DNA of 7,438 nt from Candidatus Saccharimonadia bacterium (GCA_023268595.1 JALQUD010000047.1:1-7438); one strand, 5' to 3'; numbered from the stretch's first letter, positions 1-5,578 are shown. Numbers and translations: made by a program. The notes: generated from the letters alone by a model not told the origin.

Positions 1-606
1 CGGGATGAATTTGTCATAGCTGTGCGTACCCCACAGGCCAAGCTCTTTCAGTTGTTCCCTGAGCGGGTTCGGCCAGACGTTTTTGCCGGGGCGTAGGTGC
101 CCGGCGGATTGGACGATACGGTAATCGTAGTTACCGGCATGGTTGATCCGGTATTCATCGCCCAGTTCCTGCCCCATGCGCTCCAGTATATGGTTGCTTG
201 CAGTCGAAAACCTTAGTGCGTTCAGGTCGCCTTCGCTTATCAGGATTCCCAGTGCCCAGGGCGGCACTGGCAAAGGCTGGTCAGATCCGAAACCGCCATC
301 GCACATGTCGATCCAGAGCCGCTTCTGGTATCGTTGGCGCTCCAGCTTGGCCATGATTTCCGTGGTCGTCAGCGTGCGCGGACCATCCCAGGCACGGAAA
401 TGGACGTCCCATAGGTGTTCGGCACAGCATTCGGTCGAGCGGCCGTCGGAGAAGGTCACGCGGTAAACCTGCTTGACGCCCTGCGGGAAGATTCCGGTCA
501 CCCGCGACTCCTGCCCGTCGGTCGATGCTAACCGGTCCCCAATTTTCAGCTGGCCCATGGTCGTCCAGTCGTCTGCGGTCTTGACGCGCGCATCCAACGG
601 CTGCGC
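1..606 (-). mobile_element. Intein in the DnaB P-loop, class 3-like, with LAGLIDADG homing endonuclease (C-terminal part outside window)
   Basis: An intein is a protein intron that splices itself out of the host protein. Here it starts at residue 242 of the precursor, directly after GK of the Walker A motif. Residue 1 is Ala, not Cys or Ser. The N-terminal splicing block follows (DDWTTMGQLKIGD, residues 253-265), then a VYRVTFSDG strand and block B with CAEHLWDV (His305, Trp307). Ala1 together with H-x-W is the signature described for class 3 inteins, which start splicing from an internal Cys in block F. A LAGLIDADG motif, PWALGILISEGD (357-368, probable catalytic Glu366), is followed by a second typical block, LKELGLWG...DKFIP (427-443). 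Block F Cys, block G Thr and the terminal Asn are beyond base 1, so splicing competence cannot be judged. The ATA, CTA, AGG and TTA codons seen here are absent from the upstream extein. Confidence 0.88.
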
Positions 607-1329
607 CTTACCCATGGCCGGCCGGGCTGCCAGGATGAACAGGTCGGATCGCTGCAGGCCGGCCAACATGTCATCCATGTCGGCGTATCCGGTGGGGATG
701 CCGCGGATGGTGTTCTTGTCCTTGTGCAGGTTGTCCAGACGTTCAAAGCTGTCGGCCATGATCGACTCGATGGTCGCCACGGTCTGCTTGACGTTCTGGT
801 TGCCGACTTCGAACAGTTTGGTCTCGGCGTTGTCGACCAGCTCCTTGATGTCCTTGGTCTCATCGTAGCTGAACTGGGTGATCTCGGTACCGGCGGCGAT
901 CAACCGGCGGCGCAAGGCCTTCTGGGCCACGATGCCGGCATAGTTCTCCACGTGGGCTGCGGTCGGTACGTAGTTGGTCAGCTCGGTCAGGTAGGCCGCG
1001 CCGCCTACGCTGTCCAGGTAGCCGTTCGACTTGAGCTGGTCCGACAGCGTCAGAACGTCGATGGCGCTGCGCTTGTCGTACAGCTGCTGGATGGCGATGT
1101 AGATCTGCTTATGCTTTTCGTCGTAGAAGTCCTCCGGAGTGACGGCATCGGCGATCTTGATGAGCGCATCGATATCGATCAGCACGGCGCCAAGCAATGA
1201 TGCTTCGGCGTCAAAATTGTGCGGCGGCTCCTGGCGTCGGTTCTTGGCCGGCATACCGCCATCATTGCTATCGCCATAGCCTGCGAAGTCGGCGTCACCG
1301 GGCGGTGGGCCGTAGCTCTCGTTATCCAT
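1..1329 (-). CDS. dnaB: Replicative DNA helicase DnaB, intein-containing, 3' end outside window
   Basis: DnaB is the hexameric ATPase that unwinds DNA at the fork. The frame is open for 443 codons to the window edge. After a Gly/Asp-rich N-terminal extension (about residues 1-34), the N-terminal DnaB domain starts at PHNFDAEASLLGAVL (residues 36-50). A linker follows, then the RecA-like domain opens with IPTGYADMDDMLAGL, reaching the Walker A motif ARPAMGK (residues 235-241). Where T or S should follow K241, the frame enters an intein (from residue 242, base 606). No stop or frameshift interrupts the junction. The start at 1329 is chosen because AGAGGG lies about 9 nt upstream; the internal Met26 has no comparable site. 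dnaB lies 74 bp downstream of dnaX on the same strand and has its own promoter. The rest of the RecA domain lies outside the window. Identity is near certain. Confidence 0.95.
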   Translation of the reverse strand, partial: MDNESYGPPPGDADFAGYGDSNDGGMPAKNRRQEPPHNFDAEASLLGAVLIDIDALIKIADAVTPEDFYDEKHKQIYIAIQQLYDKRSAIDVLTLSDQLKSNGYLDSVGGAAYLTELTNYVPTAAHVENYAGIVAQKALRRRLIAAGTEITQFSYDETKDIKELVDNAETKLFEVGNQNVKQTVATIESIMADSFERLDNLHKDKNTIRGIPTGYADMDDMLAGLQRSDLFILAARPAMGKAQPLDARVKTADDWTTMGQLKIGDRLASTDGQESRVTGIFPQGVKQVYRVTFSDGRSTECCAEHLWDVHFRAWDGPRTLTTTEIMAKLERQRYQKRLWIDMCDGGFGSDQPLPVPPWALGILISEGDLNALRFSTASNHILERMGQELGDEYRINHAGNYDYRIVQSAGHLRPGKNVWPNPLREQLKELGLWGTHSYDKFIP

Positions 1330-1337
1330 CGTGGACT

Positions 1338-1363
1338 TCCCTCTCTGTCGTATAAGTATACCA
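1338..1363 (-). promoter_or_regulatory. dnaB promoter (extended -10) and ribosome binding site
   Basis: On the minus strand TGG directly precedes TATACT (1360-1355, five of six -10 consensus bases), which is an extended -10 element. No good -35 is present at 16-18 bp. Transcription would start near 1348, giving a leader of about 19 nt that holds the Shine-Dalgarno sequence AGAGGG (1344-1339). The spacer between dnaX and dnaB shows no terminator, so readthrough from dnaX is also likely. Confidence 0.55.
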
Positions 1364-1403
1364 GCTCATCGGCCGGCGCGCAGCCAACCTGCCTATTGCC
1401 TGA

Positions 1404-3035
1404 CTATTTGTCCAGCACCTCGGCGCTGCCGAAGACGTTGCTGATGGCTGCCACGTTCGGATCGAGCGGCTTTTCCTTGACCTTGAGCGCCGCTTCCGTG
1501 TCACTGGCCGTCTCCTCACCATCAGGATCATCAAAGTCCGGGATACCTCCCAGGTCCTCCGGTGCGTTCTTGTCGATAAGCACGCAGTGCAGGCTGATTT
1601 CCTGCCCGGTCAGGTCCTTCATGATGCCACAGATCACATCCTTGTTCTTACTCTCGGAGATGCGACGTTTGTGAAAGCCGAAATTGAACCCGAGTTCCAG
1701 ACCCTGCTGGTAAAACACCGGGCGCGCGTTGCGGACGATGCCATAGATGGTGTTATGGGTCTTTTTGAGCTCGTCCAGGACGGCTGGCCATAGTTTGTCG
1801 TCGACGGGAATCCGTTTGCCAAGGTTGGTCCGTGGCTCGATGGCCGCCATGGGAGCTGCGCTTGGCGCTGCCCCAGCGGTGTCGCTGGCATCGTCGGCAG
1901 CGGCGGGTTTTGGCTGCAGCTTGAGCGAGCCGAGTGCGCCTGGTTGGCTCGGCGCATCAGTCAGACCTGCCGTATCAACTGCCGGCTGGACCGGCATAGG
2001 ACTAGCTTGCGGCATCTGTTGCACCTGTGCAGCCGGTGCAACGAGCTGTGTAACTGGTGCGACCGTCGGAGCGGCCGGCAGATGTCCTTTCAGGGCGTGG
2101 CCGACCAGGGCGAGTTCCAGACATGTGTCCGGGTCATGAGCTGCCGGCACGTCGACCAGTTTGTCGAGCAGCTCGAACACGCCTTCATAAGCCTGGCCTT
2201 CCAGGATATCCTGCCGGATGCGGCGGCCAAGGTGTTTGGCGACTTGCGGTGCCGCGAATCCTTTGGTGCGCAGATCACTGAGGGTGCGTACGACGGCTCC
2301 GGCATCGGCCGCCGCTACCGCTGTCTGCAGACTTTGGATCGCTTCGTCGGTGGGAATGCCGATCATGCCCCGTACTACGTCGGCACTGACGGTGCCGTCA
2401 TGTCCACGGGTCTGGTCAAGCAGGCTGATGCTGTCGCGGAAACTACCTTCGCCATAGGCGGCTATCAGCTGCAAGGCTTCACGCTCTACGTTTATACCTT
2501 CTTTTTTGGCGATTCCCTCCAAGTGGTCGGCCACGGCCGTCAGATCGACCGGTCTGAATATGAAGCGCTGCGTACGGCTGACGATGGTCTCCGGTAGCTT
2601 GTGTGCCTCGGTGGTCGCTAATATGAACACTACGTGGGCTGGCGGTTCCTCCAGCGTCTTGAGCAGCGCGTTAAAGGCTTCCTTGGTCAGCATGTGGACC
2701 TCGTCGATGATGTATACCTTGTGGCTGGCACTGGCCGGAGCGGTGTGTACCTTGTCGCGCAGGTCGCGGATCTCGTCGATACGGCGGTTGCTGGCGGCGT
2801 CGATCTCGATGATGTCCAGGTGGGTCGCATCGTCGTCGTACGGCAGGTCGTTTATCTGGTGGGCCAGGATCCGGGCGATCGAGGTCTTGCCGACGCCGCG
2901 CGGTCCGGTGAACAGATAGGCGTGTGCCAGTTTTCCCTGTTTGAGGGCATGTGCAAGCGTGTCGGTGATGTGCTCCTGTCCGACGACGTCAGTAAGCGAT
3001 TTAGGCCGGTATTGCCGGTAGAGTGCTTGTCCCAT
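1404..3035 (-). CDS. dnaX: DNA polymerase III clamp loader subunit gamma/tau (DnaX), zinc-module-less form
   Basis: DnaX is the AAA+ motor of the clamp loader that places the sliding clamp on primed DNA. The 543-aa product starts MGQALYRQYRPKSL, the usual DnaX opening. It has Walker A GPRGVGKTS (44-52), Walker B VYIIDEVHML (107-116), sensor 1 ILATTE (138-143), an arginine finger in SRT (153-155) and sensor 2 GSFRDSISLLDQ (195-206). Domain III runs to about 317. A Pro/Ala-rich linker (318-406) leads to a C-terminal domain (about 407-487) with WPAVLDELKK and FHKRRISESKNK. Two oddities stand out: the four-Cys zinc module normally between Walker A and IEIDAAS is missing, and the usual SRC motif reads SRT. 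The frame stays open upstream to about 3128, but that extension is not DnaX-like; the start at 3035 begins the conserved sequence and lies just after a TATAAT box. dnaB follows downstream. Confidence 0.95.
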   Translation of the reverse strand: MGQALYRQYRPKSLTDVVGQEHITDTLAHALKQGKLAHAYLFTGPRGVGKTSIARILAHQINDLPYDDDATHLDIIEIDAASNRRIDEIRDLRDKVHTAPASASHKVYIIDEVHMLTKEAFNALLKTLEEPPAHVVFILATTEAHKLPETIVSRTQRFIFRPVDLTAVADHLEGIAKKEGINVEREALQLIAAYGEGSFRDSISLLDQTRGHDGTVSADVVRGMIGIPTDEAIQSLQTAVAAADAGAVVRTLSDLRTKGFAAPQVAKHLGRRIRQDILEGQAYEGVFELLDKLVDVPAAHDPDTCLELALVGHALKGHLPAAPTVAPVTQLVAPAAQVQQMPQASPMPVQPAVDTAGLTDAPSQPGALGSLKLQPKPAAADDASDTAGAAPSAAPMAAIEPRTNLGKRIPVDDKLWPAVLDELKKTHNTIYGIVRNARPVFYQQGLELGFNFGFHKRRISESKNKDVICGIMKDLTGQEISLHCVLIDKNAPEDLGGIPDFDDPDGEETASDTEAALKVKEKPLDPNVAAISNVFGSAEVLDK

Positions 3036-3044
3036 ATGGCTCTG

Positions 3045-3050
3045 ATTATA
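3045..3050 (-). promoter_or_regulatory. dnaX -10 box, probably giving a leaderless mRNA
   Basis: A perfect TATAAT on the minus strand ends 9 nt before the dnaX ATG at 3035. Transcription normally starts about 7 nt after the -10, so the mRNA would carry only 2-3 nt before the start codon. There is no Shine-Dalgarno sequence before this ATG, which fits leaderless translation. I see no convincing -35 hexamer at the proper distance. Confidence 0.6.
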
Positions 3051-3130
3051 CGCTACGTGGCACGCACCAGCGCGTTGTGTAATTCGGTAGGGCGCTACAT
3101 ATGGAGACTGCGTTTGATGCGCGAACACTA

Positions 3131-3157
3131 ATCAGGCTCCACTGTGTGGAGCCTGAT
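3131..3157. terminator. Perfect 12-bp hairpin between the 169-aa gene and dnaX
   Basis: The arms ATCAGGCTCCAC and GTGGAGCCTGAT pair perfectly around a 3-nt loop. The hairpin lies 41 bp past the stop of the 169-aa gene and upstream of the dnaX -10 box, so a transcript terminator or 3' end stabiliser is the natural reading. Neither strand has a U-tract after the stem, unlike the other terminators in the window, so it may instead act as a pause site, a protein-binding palindrome or a processing site. A small CGTAG/CTACG hairpin (3175-3187) lies between it and the stop codon. Confidence 0.45.
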
Positions 3158-3198
3158 CGTATCGACTAAGAAGGCGTAGATGCTACGGAAGCGCGCAG

Positions 3199-3708
3199 CT
3201 AAAGTGCTGCCTCGATGGCTGCCCACTCGACGGCCATGTCATCTTCCGGTACGTTGACCGAGACCTGGTCGCCTGGCTTGGCCTTGAAATAGGTCACGCT
3301 GGCTAACAGGACGCGGAAGTCCTTGCCGGCTACGTCGACGAAGTAGTGGCCCTTCTCGAGCTTGAGCGTACCGACGACCTGCTTGCGGGGTACCGGTCCG
3401 ATCTGCTTGTACATGAAGGCGCCATCTTCGGCGATGGTCAGCTTGAGGATATCGCCCTGTACCAGCTTGGATTTGCTGGCGTAGTTGGCGGGGACTGGGT
3501 AGGTCTTGCCGTCAGAGCCGACCATGTTCTGGCCGTCAAAGACACCCTCGATGACCTTACCGGACACGTCTTCGGTCTGGATGGGGGTGACGCGCTCGTC
3601 ATCGCCCACCAAGCTGATCAGCAGCTCGTTGGCGGCTGCCAAGTTGGTCTCAGCTTCCTGGATGAGCGCCCGTAGCCGCTTGATTTGTTTTTCTGGTACG
3701 TCTGCCAT
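3199..3708 (-). CDS. Conserved hypothetical protein, CPR-type, N-terminal helix plus two beta-rich repeats
   Basis: Function unknown. The 169-aa product begins MADVPEKQIKRL and has a charged helix that could form a coiled coil (about residues 5-34). A beta-rich part follows with GVFDGQNMVGSDGKTYPV (56-72), NYASKSKLVQGDILKLTI (75-92), KQIGPVPRK and a final segment to 153. From memory, proteins with this FDGQ...YPVP.NYASKS.L..GD.LKLTI signature recur in CPR/Saccharibacteria genomes as hypothetical proteins. Residues 66-92 and 127-153 align without gaps (GK, V, K and GD shared), suggesting a duplicated OB-like or TRAM-like fold. The protein is soluble, acidic at its end and has no signal peptide. 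The ATG at 3708 is preferred over an upstream in-frame TTG because homology-like sequence starts there and a weak AAGAG site lies 10 nt upstream. It has its own promoter and a long leader. Confidence 0.85.
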   Translation of the reverse strand: MADVPEKQIKRLRALIQEAETNLAAANELLISLVGDDERVTPIQTEDVSGKVIEGVFDGQNMVGSDGKTYPVPANYASKSKLVQGDILKLTIAEDGAFMYKQIGPVPRKQVVGTLKLEKGHYFVDVAGKDFRVLLASVTYFKAKPGDQVSVNVPEDDMAVEWAAIEAAL

Positions 3709-3823
3709 ATCTATATAACTCTTGGTCTCTCTATTTGAACGGATGTGTTTGTTTCGCAAATCGGGCGGACCGGTGCATCATGGCGCACGGACCATCTGAG
3801 CTGCTATCGTAACCTCTCTCTGT

Positions 3824-3883
3824 AAGTGGTACGTGGAACAGTTCTCAGGCTGTTCCGAGTGCCTCACACCTCGTACTTCACTT
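3824..3883 (-). promoter_or_regulatory. Predicted three-way-junction RNA in the 5' leader of the 169-aa gene
   Basis: Read on the minus strand, AAGTG-AA-GTACG (3883-3872) pairs with CGTAC-CACTT (3833-3824): ten base pairs with a 2-nt bulge. Inside lies a perfect 7-bp hairpin, GGAACAG/CTGTTCC (3856-3835), and a weak 3-bp hairpin, GAG-GCA-CTC (3865-3857). The fold begins at the predicted transcription start (about 3884). I looked for TPP, hammerhead, SRP RNA, tmRNA and RNase P signatures and found none. It could be a regulatory leader, a small RNA processed from the leader, or an operator palindrome at the DNA level. Confidence 0.45.
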
Positions 3884-3890
3884 CCCCATC

Positions 3891-3919
3891 AACATACCAC
3901 GCCGGCAGAATCAAGTCAA
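3891..3919 (-). promoter_or_regulatory. Promoter of the 169-aa gene
   Basis: Minus-strand TTGACT (3919-3914, five of six consensus bases), a 17-bp spacer, and TATGTT (3896-3891, four of six) preceded by TGG, an extended -10. The predicted start is near 3884, leaving about 175 nt of leader before the ATG at 3708. Confidence 0.6.
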
Positions 3920-3945
3920 AACTTAAACGCCACGAATAAAAATAC

Positions 3946-3954
3946 TGTGGATAA
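3946..3954 (-). promoter_or_regulatory. Perfect DnaA box
   Basis: TTATCCACA on the minus strand matches the bacterial DnaA-box consensus at all nine positions. It lies 26 bp upstream of the -35 of the 169-aa gene, in an A/T-rich stretch near replication genes. It could be a DnaA-regulated promoter site or part of a small DnaA cluster. One perfect box alone can occur by chance. Confidence 0.5.
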
Positions 3955-4077
3955 GTCTGCAGGCAAAAACGAGAATCCAAACTGGGCCGTACCGATTGGA
4001 ATGTATGTGGTATGTCGGTAACGGATTACAGTGTATCCTATCCAAGCCGCTTTTGGCTAGACTTAATCTTCAGAAGA

Positions 4078-4086
4078 TGTAGATAA
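4078..4086 (-). promoter_or_regulatory. Near-consensus DnaA box
   Basis: TTATCTACA on the minus strand differs from the consensus at one position. It has the same orientation as the perfect box about 130 bp away and sits beside the terminator of the 265-aa gene. Weak as a call by itself. Confidence 0.3.
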
Positions 4087-4089
4087 AGC

Positions 4090-4148
4090 AAAAAAAAGTT
4101 AAAGCCCCCGAGTCGTATTGCATCCATAGAGGATACGGCTCGGGGGCT
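4090..4148 (-). terminator. Intrinsic terminator of the 265-aa gene
   Basis: Sixteen-nt arms (4148-4133 and 4118-4103) pair at fifteen positions, with one imperfect position (4138/4113: A-type mismatch on the minus strand, wobble on the plus). They enclose a 14-nt loop, and the closing stem is AGCCCCCGAG/CTCGGGGGCT. On the minus strand the stem is followed by TTT, AAC and then eight T (4097-4090). It lies 22 bp past the stop codon of the 265-aa gene. Confidence 0.85.
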
Positions 4149-4170
4149 AGCCTAAAGGCCTCCTCTCGGT

Positions 4171-4968
4171 TTACTGTTGGGCGGTCAGACGCATGAAGCG
4201 TTCTTGCTGCTCTGGGAAGTCGTCAAAGCATTGCACCAGTCCGGTGAGCTCCTCTAAAGTAATGGAGGCTTGCTCCCAGGTGATCCATCCATCATTGATG
4301 TGCTCGACGAGAATGTTGGCAGCGCCCGAACCCATGTACTGGTCAAGCGGGTTCGTAGAACCAGAGTGTCGGCGTATGCGACGTAGAAGCTCCGGAGCCC
4401 AGCCTGTTACGGTCGCGTGGCCGTATGACTGGTCGAAGACCTCGCTGGAAATGCTGACCTCATCAGGTGTAATGCCTGTGATGTCCAGCTGTCGCTTAAG
4501 CCAGTGCCAGCGATGCCAGTCTTTTTCCCACTGTTGGTGCTTCATGACGATTGTAATCGCCTGACGTTGTAGCTGCTTCAGCTGGATGGGGTCGTGATAG
4601 ACTTGCTGTCCTCGTACCTCATCGAGCCATGAAAAAAGTCCGCGCGCGTTGTCGCAGTTCCTCTCTCCCAGGAAGGGGTACAGACAGTGCATTACTCGTT
4701 CCGCGTATTCGACTTCCTTGAACACTTCGTGTGCCGGGATATCGTTGCGGACACGTAACGTCGCCAGTGCGCGTACGATGGTGTCGTGGGCGATGACGTG
4801 ATCCTGGCTGCCGTGGAGTAGATCGTGTAGTCTGATCACCGTTTCGGGATCGATGTTTGCTGTCAGTTCACGTGTCTGAAGTTGATTGAAATCGACTCCC
4901 GACCAGTAAAATGTCAACATGACGACGAGCTTGCGCTCCTTCTTCGGAAGGGTGGTGTGATTACTCAC
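4171..4968 (-). CDS. Hypothetical protein, 265 aa, Trp-rich and mostly helical
   Basis: I do not recognise this protein. It starts with GTG (MSNHTTLPKKERK) with AAAGGGG about 7 nt upstream, which fixes the start. It has no signal peptide or membrane segment and should be cytosolic and largely alpha-helical. A dense aromatic and basic helix covers residues 138-160, with Trp147, Trp151, Trp154 and Trp156. Further Trp residues are at 22, 114, 190, 228 and 231. Only two cysteines (95, 105) are present, in a CLYPFLGERNC stretch, with no metal-binding pattern that I can see. The gene is a single unit with its own promoter, a leader of about 85 nt and a strong terminator, which argues that it is truly expressed. 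It separates the replication genes from the rplJL operon. No function is proposed. Confidence 0.85.
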   Translation of the reverse strand: MSNHTTLPKKERKLVVMLTFYWSGVDFNQLQTRELTANIDPETVIRLHDLLHGSQDHVIAHDTIVRALATLRVRNDIPAHEVFKEVEYAERVMHCLYPFLGERNCDNARGLFSWLDEVRGQQVYHDPIQLKQLQRQAITIVMKHQQWEKDWHRWHWLKRQLDITGITPDEVSISSEVFDQSYGHATVTGWAPELLRRIRRHSGSTNPLDQYMGSGAANILVEHINDGWITWEQASITLEELTGLVQCFDDFPEQQERFMRLTAQQ

Positions 4969-5059
4969 GGTATAGCCCCTTTACAGTGATGTCGCTCTAA
5001 AGCGGCATGGTCCAGGTTCTTTGCGTCTGTGTGAAAACCGAGTTGTTAAGGAGATATTT

Positions 5060-5088
5060 ATAATAACATAAAAATTATAAAATATCAA
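5060..5088 (-). promoter_or_regulatory. Promoter of the 265-aa gene
   Basis: Minus-strand TTGATA (5088-5083, five of six bases), a 17-bp spacer, and TATTAT (5065-5060, five of six) preceded by TGT, an extended -10. The region is very A/T-rich. The start would be near 5053. The leader of about 85 nt holds a small CGCT/AGCG hairpin (4989-5008) upstream of the Shine-Dalgarno sequence. Confidence 0.7.
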
Positions 5089-5123
5089 TAAAGTCGCAAC
5101 GGCCCCCATATCTTGGCGCTACC

Positions 5124-5154
5124 AAAAAACCGCTTGTTTCCAAGCGGTTTTTTT
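5124..5154. terminator. Terminator of the rplJL operon, probably bidirectional
   Basis: A perfect 13-bp stem (AAAAAACCGCTTG with CAAGCGGTTTTTT) closes a TTTC loop, with T-runs on both strands. It lies 27 bp past the rplL stop on the minus strand, so its main role is ending the ribosomal operon and insulating the 265-aa gene promoter. Confidence 0.9.
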
Positions 5155-5181
5155 GAAGCGTGTCGCGCAGACTAGCGGATA

Positions 5182-5556
5182 CTAGGCGAGCTCGACGGTT
5201 GCGCCGGCGTCTTCCAGGGCTTTCTTGGCGGCGTTGGCGTCGTCAGTCTTAGCCTTTTCAACGATGGTCTTAGGAGCACCGTCAACCAGAGCCTTGGCTT
5301 CGCCAAGACCGAGGCCGGTCAGTTCCTTGACGGCCTTGATGACGGCGACCTTCTGGCTACCGGCGTCCTTCAGGACGACGTCCCATTCGGACTTAGCGTC
5401 TTCAGCGGCGCCAGCGTCAGCGGCTGGGCCAGCTACGACAGCAGCGGCGGCAGCCGGCTCGATGCCGTACTCATCCTTCAGGATGTTCTTAAGTTCGTTG
5501 ACTTCCAAAACGGTCAGTTTGGTAAGATCTTCAGCAAGCTTCTTTAAATCAGCCAT
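5182..5556 (-). CDS. rplL: 50S ribosomal protein L7/L12
   Basis: L7/L12 forms the flexible ribosomal stalk: dimers bind the L10 tail and recruit the translational GTPases. The 124-aa product has the usual length and layout. An N-terminal dimerisation helix region (1-33, MADLKKLAEDLTKLTVLEVN) is followed by an Ala/Gly-rich hinge (34-54), then the C-terminal factor-binding domain from EWDVVLKDAG (57-66) with KAVKELTGLGLGEAKALVDG (74-93), ending ATVELA. AAGGAG lies about 8 nt before the ATG. Only 22 bp separate it from rplJ upstream, so the two are co-transcribed, and the leader of the operon controls both. No anomaly is seen. Confidence 0.98.
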   Translation of the reverse strand: MADLKKLAEDLTKLTVLEVNELKNILKDEYGIEPAAAAAVVAGPAADAGAAEDAKSEWDVVLKDAGSQKVAVIKAVKELTGLGLGEAKALVDGAPKTIVEKAKTDDANAAKKALEDAGATVELA

Positions 5557-5578
5557 TTCTAGTTCTCCTTAGTTGTTC

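Larger units (their letters stand above)
3709..4089. other. Noncoding region with DnaA boxes, promoter and structured leader
   Basis: I see no credible gene here. The right part (about 3910-4100) is richer in A and T than the flanking genes and contains one perfect and one near-perfect DnaA box. The left part is the promoter and about 175-nt leader of the 169-aa gene. Besides the three-way junction at 3824-3883, a second hairpin with GTGC/GCAC arms (3773-3788, minus-strand reading, extended by CCG/CGG with one bulged C) lies nearer the start codon. A 62-codon GTG-start frame at 3833-4021 (+) has no ribosome binding site and low-complexity content, and is not called. Confidence 0.6.

Noticed and set aside
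724..1200. Plus-strand 158-codon frame opposite dnaB, and similar long plus-strand frames opposite dnaX, rplJ and the peptidase
   Set aside because: Antisense shadows of clear genes in GC-rich DNA; the minus strand has the recognisable families.
1..1329. Frameshift or assembly error at the DnaB/intein junction
   Set aside because: The frame is continuous over 443 codons and changes family exactly after GK of Walker A, a known intein insertion point, so an insertion in frame is the better reading.
1322..1534. Minus-strand 70-codon frame overlapping the end of dnaX and the start of dnaB
   Set aside because: Arg/Ser-rich out-of-frame shadow of dnaX with no domain content.
3036..3128. N-terminal extension of DnaX by 31 codons
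   Set aside because: The extension is not DnaX-like, crosses the TATAAT box and lacks a ribosome binding site; the conserved start is at 3035.
3766..3884. SRP RNA, tmRNA, RNase P RNA or a known riboswitch in the leader of the 169-aa gene
   Set aside because: Searched by eye because SRP RNA is next to dnaX in some bacteria; the GGAAGGAAGCAG core and other class signatures are absent. A CUGAGA matches TPP riboswitches only in that short piece.
3833..4021. Plus-strand 62-codon frame in the noncoding region
   Set aside because: GTG start without a ribosome binding site, unlike-protein composition, and it runs through the three-way junction, promoter and DnaA box of the opposite strand.
3709..4089. 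Chromosomal origin of replication
   Set aside because: Only two DnaA boxes, no dnaA or dnaN beside it, and genes on both sides run in the same direction. Kept only as a DnaA-box observation.
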